Shown in pieces: positions 8,799 through 17,481 of a stretch of 47,944 bases of DNA. The stretch is from Clostridiales bacterium. Lineage in GTDB: Bacteria > Bacillota > Clostridia > Lachnospirales > WRAX01. Location: assembly GCA_031277225.1 (NCBI GenBank), contig JAITMQ010000060.1, positions 1 to 47,944 on the forward strand, read 5' to 3'. The notes beneath the pieces are model-generated. The model did no database searches and had not been told where the DNA came from. It saw only the letters and a list, made by a program, of their open reading frames with translations. A program made the translations under genes and the position numbers. Positions within the stretch are counted from its first letter, which is position 1. Each line of letters opens with the position of its first letter.

Positions 8799-10502
8799 AT
8801 GGACTTTAAGTTAGAAGTTGCAAAACTTATCGCTAATGCAGCGACTTTGGATTTGGAAACTATAGCCGAGGCTATAGAAATTCCCCCAAATCCCGATTTA
8901 GGCGATTTCGCCTTCCCCTGCTTTAGGCTGGCAAAAACCCTGCGCAAAGCTCCGCCCATTATCGCGCAGGAAATTAAGCAAAACATCGAAATGCCCGATT
9001 TTTTAGCGTCCGTGGAAATTGCGGGCGCTTATATTAACTTCTTTGTTAAGCGCGATTTTTACGCCGAGGAAGTCCTGCGCAAAATTTTTGAACAGGGCGC
9101 AAATTTCGGTCGGCAGAACTTGGGCAATGGCGGCTGCGTAGTAATTGACTATTCCCATCCAAATATGGCAAAACCCTTCCATGTCGGGCATCTGCGCTCC
9201 ACCGTCATAGGCCACGCCCTCTACAATATTTTCAATTTTTTGGGCTATCGTTCGTTTTCAATAAATTATTTGGGCGATTGGGGAACGCAATTCGGCAAGG
9301 TTATCGCCGCCTATGAAAATTGGGGCAGTAAGGAAGAAGTGGACGCGGGCGGCATTGCAGAGCTTAATCGCCTCTATGTCAAATTTCATGTGGAAGTCGA
9401 GGCGGACAAGACCTTGGACGAACAGGCGCGCGCCTGGCATATGAAAATGGAGCAGGGCGACGAATATGCCCTGGCATTGTGGCATTGGTTCAAAGAAATA
9501 AGCATGAAAGAATATGCCGCCATTTACAGGCTTTTTGATATTGATTTTGATTCTTACCAAGGTGAGAGTTTTTATAATGACAAAATGTCGCCGGTTGTGG
9601 AGCGGCTTCGCGAAAGCGGCCTGCTTACAGAAAGCGACGGCGCGATGATTGTTGAGCTTGAGGAGCATAAAATGCCGCCCTGCCTAATTTTGCGAAGCGA
9701 CGGCGGCACGCTTTACGCCACGCGCGACATAACGTCGGTTTTGCACCGTAAAGAGGCCTATAATTTCGTTAAGGCCCTCTATGTAACCTCGCATGAACAA
9801 ATCCTGCATTTTGCGCAGGTTTTTAAGGTGATAGAGCTTATGGGGCATGATTTTGAGCTTATGCATGTGCCTTTTGGTTATATGAATTTGCCGGGCGGCA
9901 AAATGTCCACTCGCAAGGGAAATGTGCTGTTGATGCAGGATTTGCTGGACCAGACTATTGACAAAATTAAGGGCATTATAGAGGAGAAAAACCCGGATTT
10001 AAAGGATAAAGAGGTTGTGGCGCAACAGGTTGGAATCGGTGCGGTAATTTTTAATGACCTCTATAACAGCCGCATTAAGGATGTGGAATTTTCGTGGGAG
10101 CGAATGTTGTCCTTTGAGGGGGAAACGGGGCCATATGTGCAATATACCCATGCGCGCTGTTGTTCTGTTTTGAATAAGGCCGTAGGGGCGACCGCCCTCG
10201 GTCGCCCGTTCGCCGACGCGAATCTTGGCCTGTTGACAGACGCGGCGGAATTTGAGCTGATTAAGATTCTGAACGGCTTCCCCGAAAAAATCGCCGAAGC
10301 CGCCGAAAAATATGAGCCTTTTATTATCTCGCGCTTCGTGATGCAACTCGCCCAGGCTTTTAATAAATTCTACCGCGACAACCCCATCCTGCGCGCCGAA
10401 GAAGAACTAAAAAAAGCCCGCCTACACCTAACCCATTGCACAAAAACCGTAATCGCAGCAGCCCTAAACCTACTAGGCATCAAAGCCCCGCAAGAAATGT
10501 AG
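8799..10502 (+). CDS. argS: arginyl-tRNA synthetase
   Basis: 567 aa; DYSHPNMAKPFHVGHLRSTVIG, YLGDWGTQFGK, KMSTRKGNV, EFSWERMLSFEGETGPYVQYTHAR. Confidence 0.95.
   Translation: MDFKLEVAKLIANAATLDLETIAEAIEIPPNPDLGDFAFPCFRLAKTLRKAPPIIAQEIKQNIEMPDFLASVEIAGAYINFFVKRDFYAEEVLRKIFEQGANFGRQNLGNGGCVVIDYSHPNMAKPFHVGHLRSTVIGHALYNIFNFLGYRSFSINYLGDWGTQFGKVIAAYENWGSKEEVDAGGIAELNRLYVKFHVEVEADKTLDEQARAWHMKMEQGDEYALALWHWFKEISMKEYAAIYRLFDIDFDSYQGESFYNDKMSPVVERLRESGLLTESDGAMIVELEEHKMPPCLILRSDGGTLYATRDITSVLHRKEAYNFVKALYVTSHEQILHFAQVFKVIELMGHDFELMHVPFGYMNLPGGKMSTRKGNVLLMQDLLDQTIDKIKGIIEEKNPDLKDKEVVAQQVGIGAVIFNDLYNSRIKDVEFSWERMLSFEGETGPYVQYTHARCCSVLNKAVGATALGRPFADANLGLLTDAAEFELIKILNGFPEKIAEAAEKYEPFIISRFVMQLAQAFNKFYRDNPILRAEEELKKARLHLTHCTKTVIAAALNLLGIKAPQEM
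10182..10207 (+). repeat. GTAGGGGCGACCGCCCTCGGTCGCCC palindromic repeat embedded in argS
   Basis: 26-nt sequence also present in noncoding DNA at 34573-34598 (same strand) and, with the internal loop inverted, at 11029-11054 and 34864-34889 (opposite strand). Confidence 0.9.
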
Positions 10503-10528
10503 ACCCAAACAACCAATAAAACACCAAA

Positions 10529-10561
10529 ACCCCCACAAGCGGATGCCTGCGGGGGTTTTTC
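10529..10561. terminator. rho-independent terminator of argS
   Basis: cccccacaagcggatgcctgcgggggttttt. Confidence 0.75.
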
Positions 10562-10775
10562 GGCTGGCCGTCATTGCGGGCTTGACCCGCAATCCCCCGT
10601 TTGTTCATCCACGGCTGAAGCTGTGGATGAAATGATGAATGTTAAATGATGAATGATGAATGAAAACCCCGAAACCTCACGCTTTTGAACTTGATTCATC
10701 ATTCATCATTCATAATTCATAATTCCGACCCGAAGGGTCGGACAAGTGGGGGATTCCCGCTTTCGCGGGAATGAC

Positions 10776-10872
10776 GTTTTTCGTGCTTTTCGTGCTTTTC
10801 GTGCTTTTCGTGCTTTTCGTGCTTTTCGTGGTTAAAAGGATTGAGCCACGAAAGGCACGAAAGGCACGAAAA
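10776..10872. repeat. nonamer (CGTGCTTTT)n hairpin
   Basis: ttcgtgcttttcgtgcttttcgtgcttttcgtgcttttcgtgcttttcgtgg ttaaaaggattgag ccacgaaaggcacgaaaggcacgaaaa. Confidence 0.9.
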
Positions 10873-11192
10873 CGCCATTCGTACAAGCCGTCATTGCGGG
10901 AATGACGGGGTTTGTTGCCGCGTCCGTTGGAATACAGGCGGCCTAAAGGCCGCGATGCCGCTTCGCGGCCGGGCGCAGAGCTGCGCTCTGGCTTTGTTAT
11001 GAGAGCCTGCGCGAAGCGCCGCGCCAGAGGGCGACCGAGGGCGGTCGCCCCTACGGTCGCCCTAAAGGCCGCAGGGTCATTCCCGGCTTGGCCGGGAATC
11101 TCCGGAATTGGCAGGGGATTCCCGCTTTCGCGGGAATGGCGGAAACTTCCGGCGGGGGATTTGGCTTGCGACTAACGTCATCCGCGCTTGGT

Positions 11193-11272
11193 CCTTTTCG
11201 TGGCTTTCGTGCGTTTCGTGCTTTTCGTGGTTAAAAAGATTGAACCACGAAAAGCACGAAAGCCCACGAAAA
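11193..11272. repeat. nonamer hairpin copy
   Basis: cttttcgtggctttcgtgcgtttcgtgcttttcgtggttaaaaagattgaaccacgaaaagcacgaaagcccacgaaaa. Confidence 0.88.
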
Positions 11273-11801
11273 CACCACTCGTACAAACCGTCATTGCGGG
11301 AATGATGGGGTTTGTTGCCGCGTCCGTTGGAATACGGGCGGCCTAAAGGCCGCAGGGTCATTCCCGGCTTGATGGAGAATCCCCCGTTTGTTCATCCACG
11401 GCTGAAGTCGTGGATGAAATGATGAATGAAGAATGATGAATGAAGAATGAAGAATGAAGACCCCGAAACCTCACGCTTTTGGACTTAATTCATCATTCAT
11501 AATTTATCATTTATAATTCCGACCCGAAGGGTCGGACAAGCGGGGGATTCCCGCTTTCGCGGGAATGACGGGGGGTATTGGAGCATCCGTTGGAATACGG
11601 GCGGCCCAAAGGCCGCAGGGTCATTCCCGGCTTGTTGCGGAATCCCCCCGTTTGTTCATCCGCAGCTGAAATGATGAATGATGAATGAAAACCCCGAAAC
11701 CTCATGCTTTTGAACTTAATTCATCATTCATAATTCATAATTCATAATTCCGACCCGAAGGGTCGGACAAGTCGGGGGATTCCCGCTTTCGCGGGAATGA
11801 C

Positions 11802-11875
11802 GTTTTTCGTGCCTTTCGTGCTTTTCGTGGTTAAAAAGATTGAACCACGAAAGGCACGAAAAACACGAAAAACGA
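11802..11875. repeat. nonamer hairpin copy
   Basis: gtttttcgtgcctttcgtgcttttcgtggttaaaaagattgaaccacgaaaggcacgaaaaacacgaaaaac. Confidence 0.88.
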
Positions 11876-11879
11876 AAAT

Positions 11880-11911
11880 CCCCCACAAGCGGATGCCTGC
11901 GGGGGTTTTTC
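11880..11911. terminator. second copy of the argS terminator sequence
   Basis: 30 nt ccccacaagcggatgcctgcgggggttttt identical to 10531-10560. Confidence 0.7.
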
Positions 11912-11962
11912 TAGTTTCTAGTTTCTAGTTTCTAATGTCTAATTTCTAATGTCTAGTTAATT
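11912..11962. repeat. (CTAGTTT/CTAATTT)n heptamer array
   Basis: tagtttctagtttctagtttctaatgtctaatttctaatgtctagttaattctag. Confidence 0.85.
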
Positions 11963-12264
11963 CTAGTATAACTATGCGTGCCGTCTATCCATCTTAGTGT
12001 TATGGTATTTCCGGAGATGGAATAGCCTACGCGTCCGTTATCGTGGGCGCCGGAAAATATTATATAATTGCCCGATGTTCTCCAAGTGAAGGCGCTTTCC
12101 CAGCTTCTGCCGCTTCCGTCGGCATTAAATGTGATTGTCCAGCCCGGGTCTATAGTCCAAGCCCATGTGCCAACCAAAGCCTCATCCCGCGAATTACAAC
12201 CCGTCATAACAAAAACGGCAGAAACCATAGTAAGCACAAGCAAAACCGCTAAAAATCTTCTCAT
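11953..12264 (-). CDS. small lipoprotein, lipocalin-like (DUF5640-type)
   Basis: MRRFLAVLLVLTMVSAVFVMTGCNSRDEALVGTWAW...; lipobox VMTGC; GTWxW...ITFNADGSG pattern. Confidence 0.75.
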   Translation of the reverse strand: MRRFLAVLLVLTMVSAVFVMTGCNSRDEALVGTWAWTIDPGWTITFNADGSGRSWESAFTWRTSGNYIIFSGAHDNGRVGYSISGNTITLRWIDGTHSYTRIN

Positions 12265-12297
12265 AAAAGCCCTCCTCTAATTTCTAATCTCTAATTT

Positions 12298-12675
12298 CTA
12301 ATTTCTAGTATAAAAGTATATAAGCCCCGGCTCATCTAAAGACGAAATCGTCATGCTATTCCCGCTTATATTCACCGTCCAATTCTCCCTTGTGGCAAAA
12401 CCCGCATCGATGGCAAAGCCGCGGGTTATGTCAATGACCAGATGGTTGCCGTTGATTGTCCAGTCAAAATGTTCGGGCGCGCCGCCTAAAAAGCCGCTAA
12501 ACCAGTCCCTATTGCCCGTGCCGTTGCTGTTAAAGGTTATGGGCGTGCTTGGCGGGATATTTGGGCAGTCGTTCCAAATCCACGTGCCGACGATTTCATG
12601 GTCGTCATTGCCGCAGGCCGCAAAAATCACCAGGCCCAAAATTAGCAGCAAAATAGGTAAAACAAATTTCCTCAT
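12298..12675 (-). CDS. small lipoprotein, paralog of 11953-12264
   Basis: MRKFVLPILLLILGLVIFAACGNDDHEIVGTWIWND...ITFNSNGTG...; lipobox IFAAC. Confidence 0.75.
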   Translation of the reverse strand: MRKFVLPILLLILGLVIFAACGNDDHEIVGTWIWNDCPNIPPSTPITFNSNGTGNRDWFSGFLGGAPEHFDWTINGNHLVIDITRGFAIDAGFATRENWTVNISGNSMTISSLDEPGLIYFYTRN

Positions 12676-12790
12676 ACGAATCTCTCCTTTATTATGTAGT
12701 AGATATATAAAAAACCCTTACGGAATATTCTGGCATAAAAAACGCTTCATGTCAATACCTCATATGTGCACAAAACACCACAAGTGGCAT

Positions 12791-12819
12791 TTGCAAATGG
12801 CTTGTACTTATGGTATAAT
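12791..12819 (+). promoter_or_regulatory. putative sigma-A promoter of the XRE-TPR regulator
   Basis: TTGCAA -17 nt- TATAAT; nested in caagtggcatttgcaaatggcttg imperfect palindrome. Confidence 0.6.
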
Positions 12820-12839
12820 AATAATTTTGGAGGTGAATT

Positions 12840-13793
12840 ATGGCGAAATATAATGTTGGAAGCCTTATTCGGAGGCTGCGCAAGCAGAGGGGCTTGACGC
12901 AGGAGGAATTGGCCTATCCTATTATTGACAGGGCGAATTTGTCGCGCATTGAAAGCGGAAAGACCATGCCGAGCAAAAAGACGACCGAGATGTTGTTTGA
13001 AAGGCTTGGATACAATCCCGACGAGCTTACGAGTTTTTATTTGGATGACGAAATGTCGGCCACGCAAAAAATTGTTGATGAAATTGACAAGCGGCTTAAG
13101 CTGCTTGTGGAGGACGAGGCGAATCCGCTGATTAACGAAGTTGATGAACTAATTGCACAGTTGGAGCGGAATAAAAAGCATATGCAGACCGACCTTAATG
13201 TGCAGCATATCTTGATTTCTAAGGCGGCGAATGCGCTTAACAAGAAGGAGAGCACGGAGAAGGTGCGCGAAATGCTGGTTGAGGCCTTGAAAATCACCAT
13301 TCCCGAATATAGCACGAAATATATCGAGGACTATTTTCTGTCGAAGCAAGACCATAGGGTTTTGAATATGATGGCGGTTATATATCGCGGCGAGGGCGAT
13401 GTTGACAAGGCTTTGGACATATGGTATCGCCTTAAGCGCAATTATGAAAAGCATTGCATTTGCAAAGTTGAAATGGGGCGCAAATATCCTTCTTTGGCTT
13501 TGAATTTGGCAAGCACCTTGTATAAGGCCCAAAGGCGCGAAGAAGCGATTGAAATTTGCGACAAGGGCATTGAATCGTGCAAAGACACCGACTTTTTCAG
13601 GCATTTGCCCGTGATTATTTATGTCAAGGCCATGTGCCTTTATGAATTGGGCCAAAAAGAGGAGAGCATAAAACTCTTGCGGCAGGCCTATCACATGTCG
13701 GAGGCTATGGGGATTGAGGATGCGGTTGATGTTGTTATGGACTTTATTCGGCAGGTCGAGCTTGCGGAGGGAATCGAAATTGGGGGATTGTAG
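12840..13793 (+). CDS. XRE-family HTH regulator with C-terminal TPR-like repeats (RNPP/Rgg-like)
   Basis: 317 aa; IRRLRKQRGLTQEELAYPIIDRANLSRIESGKTMPSKKTTEMLFERLG HTH then helical TPR-type region. Confidence 0.8.
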   Translation: MAKYNVGSLIRRLRKQRGLTQEELAYPIIDRANLSRIESGKTMPSKKTTEMLFERLGYNPDELTSFYLDDEMSATQKIVDEIDKRLKLLVEDEANPLINEVDELIAQLERNKKHMQTDLNVQHILISKAANALNKKESTEKVREMLVEALKITIPEYSTKYIEDYFLSKQDHRVLNMMAVIYRGEGDVDKALDIWYRLKRNYEKHCICKVEMGRKYPSLALNLASTLYKAQRREEAIEICDKGIESCKDTDFFRHLPVIIYVKAMCLYELGQKEESIKLLRQAYHMSEAMGIEDAVDVVMDFIRQVELAEGIEIGGL

Positions 13794-13893
13794 AATCCTG
13801 CGGGGATGACGTAATGCCCGCATGTTTTATTTGATTTTATTTGTTGGGAATGTTATACTGTAGTGTAGGGTGCATATGTAGGGGTGGTGGGTG

Positions 13894-14229
13894 ATGACAA
13901 GGGAATTTATTATGACAGAGATTTTTGACGAACAATGGGTTAAGATGGGATTAAATGACGATGATTTGCAGCTTTTGCAGAATTATTTATTGGAAAATCC
14001 CGGTTGCGGTGATATTATTGTTGGCACGGGAGGATTGGTAAAGTTAAGATGGAAACTGCCAAATAAGGGCAAAAGCGGCGGTATTCGTGTGCTGTATGTA
14101 GATTTTGTGCGGCAGGAGAAGACTATTTTGGTAAATTGTTACAGCAAAAAGCAACGGGATAATATCTCCATTAGAGAAAGGTCTATGTATAAAGAGCTTA
14201 TCAAAGAAATTGGAAAGGGGCTGAGATAA
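13894..14229 (+). CDS. RelE/HigB-family type II toxin
   Basis: TEIFDEQWVKMGLNDDDLQLLQNYLLENPGCGDIIVGTGGLVKLRWKLPNKGKSGGIRVLYVDFVRQEKTILVNCYSKKQRDNIS. Confidence 0.82.
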   Translation: MTREFIMTEIFDEQWVKMGLNDDDLQLLQNYLLENPGCGDIIVGTGGLVKLRWKLPNKGKSGGIRVLYVDFVRQEKTILVNCYSKKQRDNISIRERSMYKELIKEIGKGLR

Positions 14230-14396
14230 TGAGCGTTCACGAAAACACTTTAAAGGGATTGACGCAGGCCTTGGAGTATATAAGGGGCGACAAAACTAAG
14301 GGGCGGTCGGAGATTGTGGTTATTAGAGATGAAGAAGCCGTTGACACGAAACATATCAATGAATTATATACAGGGAGTGTGGAGATTGCCAAATGA
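14229..14396 (+). CDS. HigA-like antitoxin N-terminal remnant (55 aa, no HTH)
   Basis: Manual translation MSVHENTLKGLTQALEYIRGDKTKGRSEIVVIRDEEAVDTKHINELYTGSVEIAK*; overlaps toxin stop (ATAATGAG) and next gene start. Confidence 0.65.
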   Translation: MSVHENTLKGLTQALEYIRGDKTKGRSEIVVIRDEEAVDTKHINELYTGSVEIAK

Positions 14397-17272
14397 AGAA
14401 TTATAAAATGACAGAAACCAGAGAAATGGCGCATTTGGGGGCTTTGGGGTGTTTGTATGAGCATATTTCCGGCGCGCGCGTGTTGTATCTTAAAAGCGAG
14501 GACACGAATAAGGTGTTTTCGATTACATTTTTAACGCCGCCCACAGACGACACGGGGCTGGCGCATATTATGGAGCATTGCGTGTTGTCGGGCAGCCGCA
14601 AATATCCGCTTAAAGACCCGTTTATGCAGCTTGCGGGCGGCTCGCTTTACACTTTTTTGAATGCCTATACCTATCCGGACAAGACGATTTATCCGGTTGC
14701 GTCCGTCAATGATGTAGACTTCCTTAATTTGATGGATGTCTATTGCGACGCGGTGTTTTTCCCCATGGTCTACGAAAGGCGACATTCTTTTTCGCAAGAG
14801 GGCTGGCATTATCAGCTGGACGAGGCGGAGGGCGAATTAAAATACAACGGCGTTGTTTACAACGAAATGAAGGGCGCATATTCCGACCCATATCGGATTT
14901 TATATAATGTTTCGGACAAGGCCTTGTTTCCCGACACGGTGTATGGCTTTGAGTCCGGCGGCAATCCCGAGGCCATAACCGACATTGATTACGAAAGTTT
15001 TATTGAATTCCATAAAAATCACTACTGCCCCGAAAACGCGCTGATTTTTCTATATGGGGATATGGACATAGAATATTGCCTAAAAAAGCTTGACGAGGAA
15101 TATCTCTCAAAATTCGAGAAGAAAGGCCTGCGCCACGAAATTGCGCCGCAGCCGCCTTTTGGCGCGCCCGTTTTTGCAAGCGGCGAATATTCCGTCGCCG
15201 AGGAAAAGGACTTGGAGCAGAATTATATGGCCGCCACCTATGTTTTTTCGCATGAAATGCCGCCTATGGACATTACGGGCATGAAGGTGTTAAACTATGT
15301 GCTGGCAATGACTCCTGCCTCGCCGCTCTATAAAATTATGGTTGAGGCGAATATTGGCGAGGATATTTCCGGGCATTTTTCGCGGGATTCGCTTCATCCG
15401 AGTTGGGGAATTTCCATGCGCAATGGGCGGCTTTCGCCCGAAGAGCTCAAGGATTTTATGGACAAGGCTCTTAAGCAAATTGCGGACGAGGGTCTAAATT
15501 CCGAATTTGTTACGGCCTGTCTGAATTTTTTGGAATTTCAGGCAAAAGAGGAGGATTTTGGGCCAAATACCCCAAAGGGGCTGGTCTATAATTTGCGCGC
15601 CATGTCCTCTTGGCTTTATGACCTGTCGCCGTGGGATGCGCTTTCCGGGGTAATTCACCTTGAACAAATCCGCGAGGCCTGCGCCGAAGGCGGCTATCTT
15701 GAGGGGCTTATTCGCGAGCATATTTTGGAAAATAATCATCGGGCATATGCCATAATCAAGCCCGTGCTAAATCTCGACGAGGAGCGGGAGGAAGCGACGC
15801 GGAAGAAGCTGGCGAGCATTAAGGCGGAGCTTAGCGCAGAGGAAAAAGAGGCGATAATCGCCTATTGCAAGGAGCTAAAGGTCTATCAAGAAACGCCCGA
15901 CCCGCCGGAGCTACTCGCGCTCATCCCTCGGCTTTCCGTTTCGGACATCAAAAAAGAAATTGAGCGAATACCGCTTGAAATTAAGGACGAAACCGGCGCA
16001 CGACTTTTACACGCCCCGCTGGAAACTAATGACATTATCTATAGCACAATGATTTTCGATATGTCGGCCCTGCCGCAAAAATTTTTGCCGCTGGCGAATA
16101 TTCTACAATATATGCTGTCCAAAGTCGCGACAAAGAATCACGACACATTAAGCCTTACGCAAGAAATCAAGGGCTATTTGGGCGGCCTCGGCTTTTCAAC
16201 CGACATAATCACAAGGTCTATTGAAGACTTCATTCCCGCCGCCCTCGTTTCCGTCAAATTTTTAAGCCAAAACACCGCCAAAATGTTTGAAATTGTGGCG
16301 GAAATTTTGTTGGATTCGCTTTTTGACGACAAAAGCCAGGTTAAGAATTATTTGCTGGAGATGAAAGCGGCCATGGAGGACAGATTTTTGACGGGCGGTT
16401 CGTCAATTGCGCTTATGCGCTCCATGACCTATTTTTCGCCCGCCGCAAGCTATCAAGACGCGATTGGTGGTTTGGGCTTCTATGACTTTTTGCGGGAGCT
16501 TTGCGAAAATTATGACAATCGCTTCGACAGCCTAAAAACCGATTTGCGCGAAGTGGCCGGCATGATTTATAACAAAAACCATGTGCAATATAATATAGTT
16601 GCGAACGAAGGGCTTTACAAAAAATTCGTGGCAGAACTTAAGGGCTTCCATGCGGGACTGCCGGGCGAGCAACTGCCCAAGGCCGCGCCACCTGCCATCA
16701 TAGATGGCGGCAACGAAGGGCTGGCGACCGCCTCAAAGGTGCAATATTGCGCGCTTTCAGCGAATTTCTTTAATGATGGCTTTGGTTATTCGGGCGGGCT
16801 GAAAGTGCTTGGAAATGTTTTGGACAATTATCTCTATGAGGAAATTCGCGCAAAGGGCGGGGCCTATGGCTGTGGCTCAAATTTCAGCCATAAGGGAATC
16901 ATGTATTTTTATTCCTATCGCGACCCGGAGCTTGTCGCCACTTATGACGTGTTTAAGGCGGCGGCGGAATATATTCGCAATTTAGATTTGTCGGAAAAAG
17001 AAATTGAAAAATATATACTCGGAACGATTAGGGCGCTGGATAAGCCCGCGACGAATTCGCATAAAGGGCTTAGCGCGGCAAGTAATTATATCCAGGGCTG
17101 GGAGGACGATATGCGCCAAAAAGAGCGGGATGAGGTTCTGGCAGCGAATTTGGAAAGCCTGCGGGCTTTTGCGGACTTAATCGAGCAGTCCACCGCGCAA
17201 AACTATATTTGCGCAGTTGGCGCGGCCGCGGCCTTAGATAGCGGAGGTTTTAGTATTGTGCGTAGGGTTTAG
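14393..17272 (+). CDS. M16C family (presequence protease-like) zinc metallopeptidase
   Basis: 959 aa; GLAHIMEHCVLSGSRKYPLKDPFMQLAGGSLYTFLNAYTYPDKTIYPVAS (HxxEH: HIMEH). Confidence 0.92.
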   Translation: MKNYKMTETREMAHLGALGCLYEHISGARVLYLKSEDTNKVFSITFLTPPTDDTGLAHIMEHCVLSGSRKYPLKDPFMQLAGGSLYTFLNAYTYPDKTIYPVASVNDVDFLNLMDVYCDAVFFPMVYERRHSFSQEGWHYQLDEAEGELKYNGVVYNEMKGAYSDPYRILYNVSDKALFPDTVYGFESGGNPEAITDIDYESFIEFHKNHYCPENALIFLYGDMDIEYCLKKLDEEYLSKFEKKGLRHEIAPQPPFGAPVFASGEYSVAEEKDLEQNYMAATYVFSHEMPPMDITGMKVLNYVLAMTPASPLYKIMVEANIGEDISGHFSRDSLHPSWGISMRNGRLSPEELKDFMDKALKQIADEGLNSEFVTACLNFLEFQAKEEDFGPNTPKGLVYNLRAMSSWLYDLSPWDALSGVIHLEQIREACAEGGYLEGLIREHILENNHRAYAIIKPVLNLDEEREEATRKKLASIKAELSAEEKEAIIAYCKELKVYQETPDPPELLALIPRLSVSDIKKEIERIPLEIKDETGARLLHAPLETNDIIYSTMIFDMSALPQKFLPLANILQYMLSKVATKNHDTLSLTQEIKGYLGGLGFSTDIITRSIEDFIPAALVSVKFLSQNTAKMFEIVAEILLDSLFDDKSQVKNYLLEMKAAMEDRFLTGGSSIALMRSMTYFSPAASYQDAIGGLGFYDFLRELCENYDNRFDSLKTDLREVAGMIYNKNHVQYNIVANEGLYKKFVAELKGFHAGLPGEQLPKAAPPAIIDGGNEGLATASKVQYCALSANFFNDGFGYSGGLKVLGNVLDNYLYEEIRAKGGAYGCGSNFSHKGIMYFYSYRDPELVATYDVFKAAAEYIRNLDLSEKEIEKYILGTIRALDKPATNSHKGLSAASNYIQGWEDDMRQKERDEVLAANLESLRAFADLIEQSTAQNYICAVGAAAALDSGGFSIVRRV

Positions 17273-17284
17273 GCCGCCGCCCCC

Positions 17285-17463
17285 CGCCGCAGGGCGGGCT
17301 AAAGCCCGCCCTGCGGCCCGGGCGCGCGCGGCAACTCCCACCCACCCACCCCGTTGCCGCGCGCACCCGGACCAACCCGCCGATAGTCCGGCTCGGGGAT
17401 GGGGCGGGCAACGGATGCTTGGATTTTCATGGGGTTTCGGGGGTGGGAATCCCCGAGCCGGAC
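17285..17463 (+). promoter_or_regulatory. multi-hairpin leader upstream of pyrimidine-nucleoside phosphorylase
   Basis: Three successive inverted repeats: cgcagggcgggctaaagcccgccctgcg; GCGCGCGGCAAC/GTTGCCGCGCGC (17323-17334/17353-17364); GTCCGGCTCGGGGAT/ATCCCCGAGCCGGAC (17386-17400/17449-17463). Confidence 0.6.
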
Positions 17464-17481
17464 GGACTTTAGGAGGATTTT

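Larger units (their letters stand above)
10562..11880. repeat. noncoding repeat island: three related ~170-190 bp units plus nonamer hairpins and dRS3-like palindromes
   Basis: Units near 10590-10775, 11384-11570 and 11643-11802 share 'aatcccccgtttgttcatcc...gaatga..accccgaaacctca.gctttt.gactt.attcatcattcat...aattccgacccgaagggtcggacaag...gggggattcccgctttcgcgggaatgacg'. Confidence 0.85.

Noticed and set aside
10776-10850. Possible CRISPR array
   Set aside because: Contiguous 9-bp or 7-bp units without spacers, hairpin-forming; no cas genes.
10912-11705. ORFs in the repeat island (10912-11175, 11077-11361, 11511-11705)
   Set aside because: Translations such as FPLSREWRK, NHEKHETHESHEK, SFPRKRESP are direct readings of the noncoding repeats.
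10500-11950. Insertion sequence or prophage remnant
   Set aside because: No transposase or integrase coding sequence could be read on either strand; only short repeats.
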